This document shows positions 21,002-32,700 of a stretch of 64,000 bases of DNA, piece by piece. Made by a program: the position numbers and the translations under genes. The notes under the pieces are model-generated. The model had not been told where the DNA came from. It searched no databases and was given only the letters and a program-made list of their open reading frames with translations. Numbering within the stretch: the first letter of the stretch is position 1; every line of letters starts with the position of its first letter. Origin of the DNA: Jacaranda mimosifolia (lineage: Eukaryota > Streptophyta > Magnoliopsida > Lamiales > Bignoniaceae); NCBI GenBank assembly GCA_018894105.1, contig CM032124.1:7425501-7489500 (forward strand), in the 5' to 3' direction.

Positions 21002-22486
21002 TTACAACTTATTTTGTTGCTCCATGTCAACAATGAATTTTCTGACAGCTTCTTCAGAAGGAATATTATCCTCTGGATCTTGAGCTTCTTGAAAATCTTC
21101 TACTCTTGAAGTAGATCTGGAGCTCATTGATGCAGTCTCACTGGCGGATTGATTTTCCTCAGTGTCTGAGCTATTTTCTTCAAACTGTCCTACTTGTTCT
21201 TGGACCATTTTGAAGACTTCATTCATCAAATCGGCCTTGGACATTTTCCCTTTGCGCCGGCGAATTTTGTCAGAGGCTAGACCCAAAATTGACGATGCCT
21301 CCTTTTGTTGATCCCTTTCGAATTTTTCTTTGTAAACCTGGGTCATTAAGTTTACATTATCAAGGGTTTCTTTTCCTTCAATTCGTTTTGTATTTTTATC
21401 GAACTGAAGCATTTTATTCCACCATTTGCAATAATATATTCTTTGCAAACATGGATTGTTGAACTGATTTACCCCAACTTCTGGACACCATTTCCATATC
21501 CATGGGATACCAAATTCTGAATAAAATTGAAACGAGGCTCTATCACTGTCCTCTTCCTGTAATAAGGACGGTGCATATTTTTTCCATTCCTCGAATCCCC
21601 TTCTGAATTGATCTGGTAGAATTTTTTCTGAGGGACCGTGGAATTGCCACCAATCAAAGAACCAATTGGGAAGTCCATTATTGAAGACTTCTGGACATAC
21701 TTTAATGAACCAAGTATGCTTCCTCCTACTGTTTTCATATAACAGTGCATTTGAAAATGCCTGGATATAATCCCAAAAGGTGTATTTAATTATACCCTGG
21801 TTTATGAATAATTCTTTCTCTTTTAATGAAGAGATACCCCATTCCTCAATTGAAATGATCTTTTTAATTATGATCCTACTATACGCGAAATTCATTTTTT
21901 CCTGCGTATTAGCTTCATTATGCTTAACCTCTGCAGAACCAGAGCTTATGAGTATATTCTCATAAAAAGACCTGTTCTTGTAAGAACCAGCAGGATATGA
22001 GGCCACATCCAAATACCTCTGGAACAATTTCCAGGGCTGATCTCTCCATTTGAGATCGGACTTCTCAAGAACCAAAATTGGGTCCTTGGCAGATTTCTGC
22101 TCAAAGGTGACAAGGCTATCCTCATCAACCACGGTTTCAATATGAGCAGCCACATTAACATATGAAGGTCTTTTATTAGATCCTTCGGCTTGGGATTGGG
22201 TTTGGCTGGATGAAGAGCTAGAAGATTTATTTTCTTCTGCTGCTTTAGATTGCTGGAATTTCATGAATTCGGCTAGCAAATTGGGGTCTGTGAACATTGG
22301 ATCACAAAAATATTGGGGAAATTGGGTGGCTTGACCAAAAGAACGGTCAGAAGAAGCTTCTATTAGCTTCATTTTGCCATGTTGAATTAATGGCGGCTTA
22401 GGAACATTAACATTTCTGCCTCTTCCTCTATTGGAAGAACTACGCCATCCTCCTCTATTGGAGAAAGGGGAGTAACCAGCTTCCAT
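21002..22486 (-). CDS. Caulimovirid ORF3 protein (494 aa), unit 2
   Basis: The predicted protein is the same as in unit 1: Arg/Gly head, Ser/Gln linker, aromatic-rich centre, acidic tail. The ATG overlaps the ORF2 stop as UAAUG. No lesion is visible. Confidence 0.85.
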   Translation of the reverse strand: MEAGYSPFSNRGGWRSSSNRGRGRNVNVPKPPLIQHGKMKLIEASSDRSFGQATQFPQYFCDPMFTDPNLLAEFMKFQQSKAAEENKSSSSSSSQTQSQAEGSNKRPSYVNVAAHIETVVDEDSLVTFEQKSAKDPILVLEKSDLKWRDQPWKLFQRYLDVASYPAGSYKNRSFYENILISSGSAEVKHNEANTQEKMNFAYSRIIIKKIISIEEWGISSLKEKELFINQGIIKYTFWDYIQAFSNALLYENSRRKHTWFIKVCPEVFNNGLPNWFFDWWQFHGPSEKILPDQFRRGFEEWKKYAPSLLQEEDSDRASFQFYSEFGIPWIWKWCPEVGVNQFNNPCLQRIYYCKWWNKMLQFDKNTKRIEGKETLDNVNLMTQVYKEKFERDQQKEASSILGLASDKIRRRKGKMSKADLMNEVFKMVQEQVGQFEENSSDTEENQSASETASMSSRSTSRVEDFQEAQDPEDNIPSEEAVRKFIVDMEQQNKL

Positions 22487-25400
22487 TAGCCCTGAAAGAA
22501 TTCTCTTGTTAAGAAATCAGGGAGATAATTTTCATTCCCTTTCTTATAAACAATTTTAAAATCAAAAGGGGCTAAATAAGCTTGCCACCTCGCAAACATT
22601 TGCTTTGAAACATTATGTTTAAAATCTTTATTAAACATGAATTGTGCAGCTTGACAATCAGTTTTTATAATAAAAAATTGATTATACAAGTCATCTTGAA
22701 ATTTAAGAACACATTTTACTATAGCAAAAATTTCTTTGACTACAGTAGCATAATTAAACTGGCTTGAATTCCATTTACCAGAATAAAATCTAACAAGAAT
22801 TTCCTGTTTATTACTAGGATTAACTTGTTTTAAAATACCACCAAAACCAATATCAGATGCATCAGTTTCAATGATTTTCTCCCAATTAGGATTAGATAAC
22901 ATAAGGCAAGGCAATTCTTTAACCCTATTCTTAATCCTAATTACAGATTGTGTGTGCTCATCATTCCAAGGCTTAGGCAATTTCTTAAGCCTATCATGCA
23001 AGCATGCAGTATCATCAGCAAGATTTTTATAATAAGGAGAAATGTAATTAAGACTCCCTAAAAACCTTTGCAATTGGGTTTTATCAAGAATAACATCAGG
23101 AAATTTTGATGCAAACTCAATACTCCTATCAATGGGTATGATATTACCTTTTTCAATGAAATGACCCAAAAATTTAATTTTGGTTTGACATAAAACCATT
23201 TTGGGCTTAGAAATGACCAGACCACTATTTATCATGACCTGTTTAAACACATGTAAATGTTTAAAATGCATTTCTATATTATTAGAAAACACCAATATAT
23301 CATCGATGTAAACAATTATAAAATCACTATAAGGGTTGAAGATATCATTCATAATCTTCTGGAATTCTGAAGGGGCATTCTTCAGGCCAAACGGCATAAC
23401 ATTCCATTCATATTGCCCAAAAGGAACATTGAAGGCAGTTTTATACCTATCAGACTCAGCTATTTGAATCTGCCAATATCCAGATTTTAAATCAAATTTG
23501 GAAAAGATATTTGCACTGAATAATCTATCAAGCAAATCTTTTTTATTGGGGATTGGGTACTTAATCCATTTTAAGGCTTTATTAAGAGGCTTATAATTAA
23601 TGACCAATCTAAGTGCACCACGTTCTTGCTCACTGTGTTTATTCACATAAAATGCAGTGCAAGACCAAGCAGACTTGGTAGGTCTAATTAACCCTTTATG
23701 CAATAAAGACTCAATTTCTTTTTTGCAGTAAATTAAAGTTTCACTATTCATTTGACACGGCCTAGCCTTAGTAGGAATACTACCATCAAATGAATCATCA
23801 TAAGGCAAATCAACAATATGCTTCTTTCTATTCCAAAAAGCATTTGGATGATCATTGCAAACAGAAACAATTAAACCTGTTTCAATTAAAGCAATTTTTT
23901 CCTTTAATTTAGGATTTTGCAATTGTTCATCTATATTAAGACTAACAATTTCTTCCTTAAGAAAGTTAATTTGATTATTTTTATTAACAATCAAATCCTG
24001 AAGTTGATTTAGCATTCTGGAAAACGGTTCAGTTATAAACTGAAAAGTTAAATCTTTACCATTAAAGACTCCAGAAAAACCTTTTTCATTAACCATTTTT
24101 AAAGGAAATATTTTCTTTAAAAAGGGTGTACCCAAAATTATTTGGTTAGAAATATTTTTAACCAAAAGAAAACTCATTGGAATGCAACATTTATTTTTGC
24201 AAATAAAAGCATTGGGGAGTTTAAAACTTATATCTAGTTTTTCTCCATTAGCAGAACGAAGGACATGAGACGTTTTCTCAAAATACCTAGTAGGTATCAA
24301 ACCTTCTTGAATGCAATTTAAATCTGCACCACTATCAACTAATGCAGTAAATTCTTTTGAAAAACTTTTTCCAATTAAAAGCTTTATTTTAATTAACCAT
24401 TTCTGAGAAGTAACTATCTCTAATTTAGATAGAAAATCATCAGACAAATTATTAAACTGAAAATTATCAGTTACATCAAACATATCATTCAGTTTGAACA
24501 GAGACAAATTAGGCTTATTGGGGGAATTGGGGATAGGGAAAACAGGCAGAGAAGCAGGCAAAGAGGAAGGCACTATTTGCTTTCCTTGAGCAATCTCTAT
24601 TTTCCTAATTCTATCCTCAAGAAATCTATTATTTCTTTTCAATTCATTAATCTCATTTTTAAGACTAATAACCTCTTTATTAAGGTCAGCAATAGTAGTA
24701 GGTGAGCTATGCTTATTCCTACTTTCTAGCATTTTGTACACCTCTGTCATTGAGTATGGTTCATTATTACCACCTATCCTATTTTCATTAATAGAATTAG
24801 ATGTACTAGGTTCATCACCTATGCTATCAATGATTTTAGATCTAAGAATTGGATCCTTAATCATTTTTAACAATTCAAAAGCGCTATTATCAGAAATAAC
24901 ATTAATAACACCTTCATTAAATTGTGCCATAATATGATTGACATTCATATCAGATTCAGAACTACTATTTGCAGAATCAGAATCAGTAGAATTAACAGTT
25001 CCATCACAATCAGATTTCATGCAATTCAAATCATTATTGAAATCAGAAAATGCATGATCAGAATTATCTTCTTCATCAGAAGATTCAAGCATCAATTTGC
25101 ACAAAACATCCTTGATATTATCATCAATATCTAAGCTCCTAATTTTTTCTCTCATTTTACAATTATCAGCATAATGTCCTATTTTACCACATTTCCAACA
25201 GGCACCATGCTTTCTAAATTTTTTAAACATTTTTCTTTTATCAGAATTATGTTTATCTTTTCTCAATTTTTTCTTTTCCAATTTTTGAGAAGACCTAGCC
25301 CTATGTGACCTATGTCTACTCTTTTTATCAGGTTTGGATTTACCTTGTGGTTTATTATCAATTAGTTTAGGATTCTCCATCCCAAACTGACCACAGAATT

Positions 25401-26934
25401 GACCTAACTGTTGTTTTTCAGCTAAGTTATTCTTTTTTATTTGTTGGTTCAGTTTTATCTCATTGCATAAACCTAAACCTTCTTGGATGCAAGTTGCAAT
25501 TAACTTACCATAAGTGCATTTGTCATAGTCTATACTAGACTCATTCTGCCTAAGAGTTTTTCTAACCCTTTCTGCAAATAATGAAGGCAGACCATCTATA
25601 AATTTAGATTTCCAGTGGGTACTATTAACCTCTGGGAGTTCCATTACTCTAGACATAAAAGTATCCTTATACCACCTAAATGAGGTGAGACTTTGACACT
25701 TTAAACCATTTAACAGGGTCCTAATATACTCATTATTATTAGTCCACCTGCCAGTGAAATGCTCAATAATAGTAACAATTAAAGTATACACAGCATTTTG
25801 ATTATCTGTGTTAGATGATCCTTCATGTTCTAATTTAACAGCTCCTAGGATTTCATCTTTACAAGCACGGGTTAAATAATTATCCCACCAGCCTTTTATT
25901 TGACCAGTGAACCCAGCCACAATCATTTGGGCTACACTTCTGTCATCATTGCCATTATTCTTACAGATAGTAGAATACATAAGCATACGATGCACAAGAT
26001 TGTAAATATGACGTTCAGCAAAACCATCTAAATTCCATTCATAGATATGTTTGCCAGAAAACGAATTATTGGTAATTAGATCCTGTTCCTCATGCAAAAC
26101 ATCAATTGGTGAGGGTCGAGGATAATAATAAGTTCTTAGTGTAGGCCTATCAGCATACCTAAGTTTATTAATTTCTTCATTAACCTCTTTGATATATGAT
26201 CTATCATCTAGGTTATCATCAATTACCGAAATATTTAAATCAGAAAACTTTTTATTTATAAGTTTTTCTAATTCAGATAAATTCCTGAGTTTGAAATCAT
26301 GGATCTCAGGGGGAGGTTGAATTGTTGGCATTGAAATAATTTCAGTTACCGGGGTGATAGAAACAGATTTTTCCAAAATCATTTTCTTCATTTGATTAAC
26401 CTGTTCTTCTAAATCACCTATCAATTTATTGGTTTTATTAACCTGGTTTAGAATTAAATTGAGCCTATTATCAAGCCCATACAAACTTTCACCTAGCACA
26501 TTAAGGTAAAGAGCAGCATAATTACCTTGTTTTACCAAGTTATTAAGATGACCAATTGTGACATTAAACTGACCACCTTCCAACAATTTATTGAAAGCAG
26601 TAAAAGGAATGTCCTTAGCTCCTTCAACATGAAATGCATCCTGGGGAGGGAAAATACATTTTTCTTTCCTACCAGAATCAAACACATAAGTTCTTTCCAG
26701 AACTGCAATATATGGTTCCACATAAGTTACCACGAACCATGCGACAAAAGGTACTAATTGATTCTTTTCAGAAACGAATTTATAAAACTCTTCCTGAAAA
26801 CCATTTTGTTGTTCTTTGGTAAAGCTTTCAAAAAACCATTTTCTAAAAACTTCCCATCTTTCTTTAAGAAACTCAGTTTTTATTAACTGACGAGCATTTG
26901 AACCTTTTGAAAAATCTATTTTTTCTTGATTCAT
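22486..26934 (-). CDS. Caulimovirid ORF2 polyprotein (1482 aa), unit 2
   Basis: Full-length and open. It has the same domain order and catalytic motifs as unit 1 (zinc knuckle at 579-592, protease D867, YIDD at 1209-1212, RNase H 1350-1482). It differs at residue 250 (E instead of Q), 370 (H instead of Q), 1249 (C instead of Y) and 1480 (F instead of L). None of these is a recognised catalytic residue. Confidence 0.93.
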   Translation of the reverse strand: MNQEKIDFSKGSNARQLIKTEFLKERWEVFRKWFFESFTKEQQNGFQEEFYKFVSEKNQLVPFVAWFVVTYVEPYIAVLERTYVFDSGRKEKCIFPPQDAFHVEGAKDIPFTAFNKLLEGGQFNVTIGHLNNLVKQGNYAALYLNVLGESLYGLDNRLNLILNQVNKTNKLIGDLEEQVNQMKKMILEKSVSITPVTEIISMPTIQPPPEIHDFKLRNLSELEKLINKKFSDLNISVIDDNLDDRSYIKEVNEEINKLRYADRPTLRTYYYPRPSPIDVLHEEQDLITNNSFSGKHIYEWNLDGFAERHIYNLVHRMLMYSTICKNNGNDDRSVAQMIVAGFTGQIKGWWDNYLTRACKDEILGAVKLEHEGSSNTDNQNAVYTLIVTIIEHFTGRWTNNNEYIRTLLNGLKCQSLTSFRWYKDTFMSRVMELPEVNSTHWKSKFIDGLPSLFAERVRKTLRQNESSIDYDKCTYGKLIATCIQEGLGLCNEIKLNQQIKKNNLAEKQQLGQFCGQFGMENPKLIDNKPQGKSKPDKKSRHRSHRARSSQKLEKKKLRKDKHNSDKRKMFKKFRKHGACWKCGKIGHYADNCKMREKIRSLDIDDNIKDVLCKLMLESSDEEDNSDHAFSDFNNDLNCMKSDCDGTVNSTDSDSANSSSESDMNVNHIMAQFNEGVINVISDNSAFELLKMIKDPILRSKIIDSIGDEPSTSNSINENRIGGNNEPYSMTEVYKMLESRNKHSSPTTIADLNKEVISLKNEINELKRNNRFLEDRIRKIEIAQGKQIVPSSLPASLPVFPIPNSPNKPNLSLFKLNDMFDVTDNFQFNNLSDDFLSKLEIVTSQKWLIKIKLLIGKSFSKEFTALVDSGADLNCIQEGLIPTRYFEKTSHVLRSANGEKLDISFKLPNAFICKNKCCIPMSFLLVKNISNQIILGTPFLKKIFPLKMVNEKGFSGVFNGKDLTFQFITEPFSRMLNQLQDLIVNKNNQINFLKEEIVSLNIDEQLQNPKLKEKIALIETGLIVSVCNDHPNAFWNRKKHIVDLPYDDSFDGSIPTKARPCQMNSETLIYCKKEIESLLHKGLIRPTKSAWSCTAFYVNKHSEQERGALRLVINYKPLNKALKWIKYPIPNKKDLLDRLFSANIFSKFDLKSGYWQIQIAESDRYKTAFNVPFGQYEWNVMPFGLKNAPSEFQKIMNDIFNPYSDFIIVYIDDILVFSNNIEMHFKHLHVFKQVMINSGLVISKPKMVLCQTKIKFLGHFIEKGNIIPIDRSIEFASKFPDVILDKTQLQRFLGSLNYISPYYKNLADDTACLHDRLKKLPKPWNDEHTQSVIRIKNRVKELPCLMLSNPNWEKIIETDASDIGFGGILKQVNPSNKQEILVRFYSGKWNSSQFNYATVVKEIFAIVKCVLKFQDDLYNQFFIIKTDCQAAQFMFNKDFKHNVSKQMFARWQAYLAPFDFKIVYKKGNENYLPDFLTREFFQG

Positions 26935-26946
26935 TTAAAACAATTT

Positions 26947-27327
26947 TTAAACGCGAGTATTTCTCACAGAAAAGTCCATTTCAGACTCAGTAAGTTCAAC
27001 AGATTCATCGCTATTATTACGAGGAATACCATGAACAATATTATTGGGAGAAATTTTTAATTTTTCAAATCTAGTTTCAAGATTATTATCTGACCTAGAT
27101 TCATTAACTCTAGATGTAGACGCTCTAGTTATATTAGGCGATTCTACAACATAATCAATTGGATCAAACACAGAAAAAGAAGATCTATTAGATCTTGACA
27201 CATTGTGTGCAGTGTGTGCAGTGCGATCAATTGGTTTGAATTGAATAGAAACATCACCATCGGGCGTTTGAACTATTCTATCAATATCAGTCTGAATAAC
27301 AGGCTGAATTGGAACAACATTCTCCAT
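26947..27327 (-). CDS. Caulimovirid ORF1, small protein (126 aa), unit 2
   Basis: Same predicted protein as the unit-1 ORF1, starting at the ATG at 27327. It is followed after 12 bases by the ORF2 start in the same frame, with an intervening TAA. Confidence 0.75.
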   Translation of the reverse strand: MENVVPIQPVIQTDIDRIVQTPDGDVSIQFKPIDRTAHTAHNVSRSNRSSFSVFDPIDYVVESPNITRASTSRVNESRSDNNLETRFEKLKISPNNIVHGIPRNNSDESVELTESEMDFSVRNTRV

Positions 27328-28049
27328 TAAATCCAATGTGTAAGGTTATGAATTTGGATAAAAATGAGACTATTCTAATTGAATCTAATTTTAATAAGTC
27401 TCAGATTACAACTAGGAAACCAATTAAATGGAATGAAATTCAGTCCATCTTAAACCGGGATCTTATGAGGCAAGAATAATCATTCAAAATACGAGCATAG
27501 ATCAAAACCTTAAGTGTTCACGGATCTTTAACAACAATAAAGAAACCGCCAAATCGGGAGAACTTTACCCAAGACTTTAACACAACTGACATAGATCGGT
27601 TCCGTCCAAAGCCCACAAAACGCCAACCCCGGCTAACAAGGGCATACAAGGGACAACAGATCTACTCAGTGGTCAAGGTCCTTAGAACCCGAAAGGGGAG
27701 AGATCCGGATAACAGCATCAGGGTAATGATTTATAAACGTAAATCGAAATCAAATACCTACATCACAGTCCAAACTACTTGATTAACCATGATTTAAACA
27801 AACAACATCTTTATCATGTCTATTTAACACTGAACCCCTTAGCCTTTCATTAGGCTAGGGAAAACCGAAATTAAAAGGGGTTGAGAAGGATTACCTCTCC
27901 GAACACCACGAACTGAAGGAAGATTTTTCCTTCTTCTCCTCTTCTTTAATTTACAAATTTAAAACTATAATAATTACAATTTAACTATTACAAAATCAGA
28001 TTACAAAAGAGTAAGAAAATTTTTGAGAGTATGCGTGCGAAAGCTCCCT
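27328..28049 (-). promoter_or_regulatory. Long structured leader, unit 2/3
   Basis: Same as the leader at 20059-20780, with the same short upstream frames and hairpin. It is fed by the unit-3 promoter, so a transcript starting here could traverse all of unit 2. Confidence 0.55.
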
Positions 28050-28072
28050 CTAAAGAATGAACCTATCAGCTA

Positions 28073-28080
28073 CTTATAAA
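28073..28080 (-). promoter_or_regulatory. Viral TATA box, unit 3
   Basis: Minus-strand TTTATAAG, facing the complete unit 2 and then unit 1. Confidence 0.7.
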
Positions 28081-28138
28081 CAAAAGAATGGTACTGTGCG
28101 GACTTCAAACCATTTCGAATCCGCAACAGTGATCAACA

Positions 28139-28252
28139 GTAAAGTACTATTTACTTTACCGAAAGTCAAAAGTGAACAGTGAATTACTATTCACTTTCTG
28201 AAAGTGCACAGTGAAAACACTATTGTTTTCCCCAGAAGCAACTATTTGCTTC
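28139..28252. promoter_or_regulatory. Cluster of four ACTATT palindromes, unit 3
   Basis: Same arrangement as in units 1 and 2. Confidence 0.7.
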
Positions 28253-28270
28253 ACTAAGCAATTATACCAA

Positions 28271-29755
28271 TTACAACTTATTTTGTTGCTCCATGTCAAC
28301 AATGAATTTTCTGACAGCTTCTTCAGAAGGAATATTATCCTCTGGATCTTGAGCTTCTTGAAAATCTTCTACTCTTGAAGTAGATCTGGAGCTCATTGAT
28401 GCAGTCTCACTGGCGGATTGATTTTCCTCAGTGTCTGAGCTATTTTCTTCAAACTGTCCTACTTGTTCTTGGACCATTTTGAAGACTTCATTCATCAAAT
28501 CGGCCTTGGACATTTTCCCTTTGCGCCGGCGAATTTTGTCAGAGGCTAGACCCAAAATTGACGATGCCTCCTTTTGTTGATCCCTTTCGAATTTTTCTTT
28601 GTAAACCTGGGTCATTAAGTTTACATTATCAAGGGTTTCTTTTCCTTCAATTCGTTTTGTATTTTTATCGAACTGAAGCATTTTATTCCACCATTTGCAA
28701 TAATATATTCTTTGCAAACATGGATTGTTGAACTGATTTACCCCAACTTCTGGACACCATTTCCATATCCATGGGATACCAAATTCTGAATAAAATTGAA
28801 ACGAGGCTCTATCACTGTCCTCTTCCTGTAATAAGGACGGTGCATATTTTTTCCATTCCTCGAATCCCCTTCTGAATTGATCTGGTAGAATTTTTTCTGA
28901 GGGACCGTGGAATTGCCACCAATCAAAGAACCAATTGGGAAGTCCATTATTGAAGACTTCTGGACATACTTTAATGAACCAAGTATGCTTCCTCCTACTG
29001 TTTTCATATAACAGTGCATTTGAAAATGCCTGGATATAATCCCAAAAGGTGTATTTAATTATACCCTGGTTTATGAATAATTCTTTCTCTTTTAATGAAG
29101 AGATACCCCATTCCTCAATTGAAATGATCTTTTTAATTATGATCCTACTATACGCGAAATTCATTTTTTCCTGCGTATTAGCTTCATTATGCTTAACCTC
29201 TGCAGAACCAGAGCTTATGAGTATATTCTCATAAAAAGACCTGTTCTTGTAAGAACCAGCAGGATATGAGGCCACATCCAAATACCTCTGGAACAATTTC
29301 CAGGGCTGATCTCTCCATTTGAGATCGGACTTCTCAAGAACCAAAATTGGGTCCTTGGCAGATTTCTGCTCAAAGGTGACAAGGCTATCCTCATCAACCA
29401 CGGTTTCAATATGAGCAGCCACATTAACATATGAAGGTCTTTTATTAGATCCTTCGGCTTGGGATTGGGTTTGGCTGGATGAAGAGCTAGAAGATTTATT
29501 TTCTTCTGCTGCTTTAGATTGCTGGAATTTCATGAATTCGGCTAGCAAATTGGGGTCTGTGAACATTGGATCACAAAAATATTGGGGAAATTGGGTGGCT
29601 TGACCAAAAGAACGGTCAGAAGAAGCTTCTATTAGCTTCATTTTGCCATGTTGAATTAATGGCGGCTTAGGAACATTAACATTTCTGCCTCTTCCTCTAT
29701 TGGAAGAACTACGCCATCCTCCTCTATTGGAGAAAGGGGAGTAACCAGCTTCCAT
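28271..29755 (-). CDS. Caulimovirid ORF3 protein (494 aa), unit 3
   Basis: Intact, same predicted protein as the other two copies. It overlaps the stop of the defective ORF2 as UAAUG. If ORF3 is reached only by reinitiation, this copy would probably be silent, because the ORF2 in front has lost its normal start. Confidence 0.85.
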   Translation of the reverse strand: MEAGYSPFSNRGGWRSSSNRGRGRNVNVPKPPLIQHGKMKLIEASSDRSFGQATQFPQYFCDPMFTDPNLLAEFMKFQQSKAAEENKSSSSSSSQTQSQAEGSNKRPSYVNVAAHIETVVDEDSLVTFEQKSAKDPILVLEKSDLKWRDQPWKLFQRYLDVASYPAGSYKNRSFYENILISSGSAEVKHNEANTQEKMNFAYSRIIIKKIISIEEWGISSLKEKELFINQGIIKYTFWDYIQAFSNALLYENSRRKHTWFIKVCPEVFNNGLPNWFFDWWQFHGPSEKILPDQFRRGFEEWKKYAPSLLQEEDSDRASFQFYSEFGIPWIWKWCPEVGVNQFNNPCLQRIYYCKWWNKMLQFDKNTKRIEGKETLDNVNLMTQVYKEKFERDQQKEASSILGLASDKIRRRKGKMSKADLMNEVFKMVQEQVGQFEENSSDTEENQSASETASMSSRSTSRVEDFQEAQDPEDNIPSEEAVRKFIVDMEQQNKL

Positions 29756-32700
29756 TAGCCCTGCAAGAATTCTCTTGTTAAGAAATCAGGGAGATAATTT
29801 TCATTCCCTTTCTTATAAACAATTTTAAAATCAAAAGGGGCTAAATAAGCTTGCCACCTCGCAAACATTTGCTTTGAAACATTATGTTTAAAATCTTTAT
29901 TAAACATGAATTGTGCAGCTTGACAATCAGTTTTTATAATAAAAAATTGATTATACAAGTCATCTTGAAATTTAAGAACACATTTTACTATAGCAAAAAT
30001 TTCTTTGACTACAGTAGCATAATTAAACTGGCTTGAATTCCATTTACCAGAATAAAATCTAACAAGAATTTCCTGTTTATTACTAGGATTAACTTGTTTT
30101 AAAATACCACCAAAACCAATATCAGATGCATCAGTTTCAATGATTTTCTCCCAATTAGGATTAGATAACATAAGGCAAGGCAATTCTTTAACCCTATTCT
30201 TAATCCTAATTACAGATTGTGTGTGCTCATCATTCCAAGGCTTAGGCAATTTCTTAAGCCTATCATGCAAGCATGCAGTATCATCAGCAAGATTTTTATA
30301 ATAAGGAGAAATGTAATTAAGACTCCCTAAAAACCTTTGCAATTGGGTTTTATCAAGAATAACATCAGGAAATTTTGATGCAAACTCAATACTCCTATCA
30401 ATGGGTATGATATTACCTTTTTCAATGAAATGACCCAAAAATTTAATTTTGGTTTGACATAAAACCATTTTGGGCTTAGAAATGACCAGACCACTATTTA
30501 TCATGACCTGTTTAAACACATGTAAATGTTTAAAATGCATTTCTATATTATTAGAAAACACCAATATATCATCGATGTAAACAATTATAAAATCACTATA
30601 AGGGTTGAAGATATCATTCATAATCTTCTGGAATTCTGAAGGGGCATTCTTCAGGCCAAACGGCATAACATTCCATTCATATTGCCCAAAAGGAACATTG
30701 AAGGCAGTTTTATACCTATCAGACTCAGCTATTTGAATCTGCCAATATCCAGATTTTAAATCAAATTTGGAAAAGATATTTGCACTGAATAATCTATCAA
30801 GCAAATCTTTTTTATTGGGGATTGGGTACTTAATCCATTTTAACAATTCAAAAGCGCTATTATCAGAAATAACATTAATAACACCTTCATTAAATTGTGC
30901 CATAATATGATTGACATTCATATCAGATTCAGAACTACTATTTGCAGAATCAGAATCAGTAGAATTAACAGTTCCATCACAATCAGATTTCATGCAATTC
31001 AAATCATTATTGAAATCAGAAAATGCATGATCAGAATTATCTTCTTCATCAGAAGATTCAAGCATCAATTTGCACAAAACATCCTTGATATTATCATCAA
31101 TATCTAAGCTCCTAATTTTTTCTCTCATTTTACAATTATCAGCATAATGTCCTATTTTACCACATTTCCAACAGGCACCATGCTTTCTAAATTTTTTAAA
31201 CATTTTTCTTTTATCAGAATTATGTTTATCTTTTCTCAATTTTTTCTTTTCCAATTTTTGAGAAGACCTAGCCCTATGTGACCTATGTCTACTCTTTTTA
31301 TCAGGTTTGGATTTACCTTGTGGTTTATTATCAATTAGTTTAGGATTCTCCATCCCAAACTGACCACAGAATTGACCTAACTGTTGTTTTTCAGCTAAGT
31401 TATTCTTTTTTATTTGTTGGTTCAGTTTTATCTCATTGCATAAACCTAAACCTTCTTGGATGCAAGTTGCAATTAACTTACCATAAGTGCATTTGTCATA
31501 GTCTATACTAGACTCATTCTGCCTAAGAGTTTTTCTAACCCTTTCTGCAAATAATGAAGGCAGACCATCTATAAATTTAGATTTCCAGTGGGTACTATTA
31601 ACCTCTGGGAGTTCCATTACTCTAGACATAAAAGTATCCTTATACCACCTAAATGAGGTGAGACTTTGACACTTTAAACCATTTAACAGGGTCCTAATAT
31701 ACTCATTATTATTAGTCCACCTGCCAGTGAAATGCTCAATAATAGTAACAATTAAAGTATACACAGCATTTTGATTATCTGTGTTAGATGATCCTTCCTG
31801 TTCTAATTTAACAGCTCCTAGGATTTCATCTTTACAAGCACGGGTTAAATAATTATCCCACCAGCCTTTTATTTGACCAGTGAACCCAGCCACAATCATT
31901 TGGGCTACACTTCTGTCATCATTGCCATTATTCTTACAGATAGTAGAATACATAAGCATACGATGCACAAGATTGTAAATATGACGTTCAGCAAAACCAT
32001 CTAAATTCCATTCATAGATATGTTTGCCAGAAAACGAATTATTGGTAATTAGATCCTGTTCCTCATGCAAAACATCAATTGGTGAGGGTCGAGGATAATA
32101 ATAAGTTCTTAGTGTAGGCCTATCAGCATACCTAAGTTTATTAATTTCTTCATTAACCTCTTTGATATATGATCTATCATCTAGGTTATCATCAATTACC
32201 GAAATATTTAAATCAGAAAACTTTTTATTTATAAGTTTTTCTAATTCAGATAAATTCCTGAGTTTGAAATCATGGATCTCAGGGGGAGGTTGAATTGTTG
32301 GCATTGAAATAATTTCAGTTACCGGGGTGATAGAAACAGATTTTTCCAAAATCATTTTCTTCATTTGATTAACCTGTTCTTCTAAATCACCTATCAATTT
32401 ATTGGTTTTATTAACCTGGTTTAGAATTAAATTGAGCCTATTATCAAGCCCATACAAACTTTCACCTAGCACATTAAGGTAAAGAGCAGCATAATTACCT
32501 TGTTTTACCAAGTTATTAAGATGACCAATTGTGACATTAAACTGACCACCTTCCAACAATTTATTGAAAGCATTAAAAGGAATGTCCTTAGCTCCTTCAA
32601 CATGAAATGCATCCTGGGGAGGGAAAATACATTTTTCTTTCCTACCAGAATCAAACACATAAGTTCTTTCCAGAACTGCAATATATGGTTCCACATAAGT

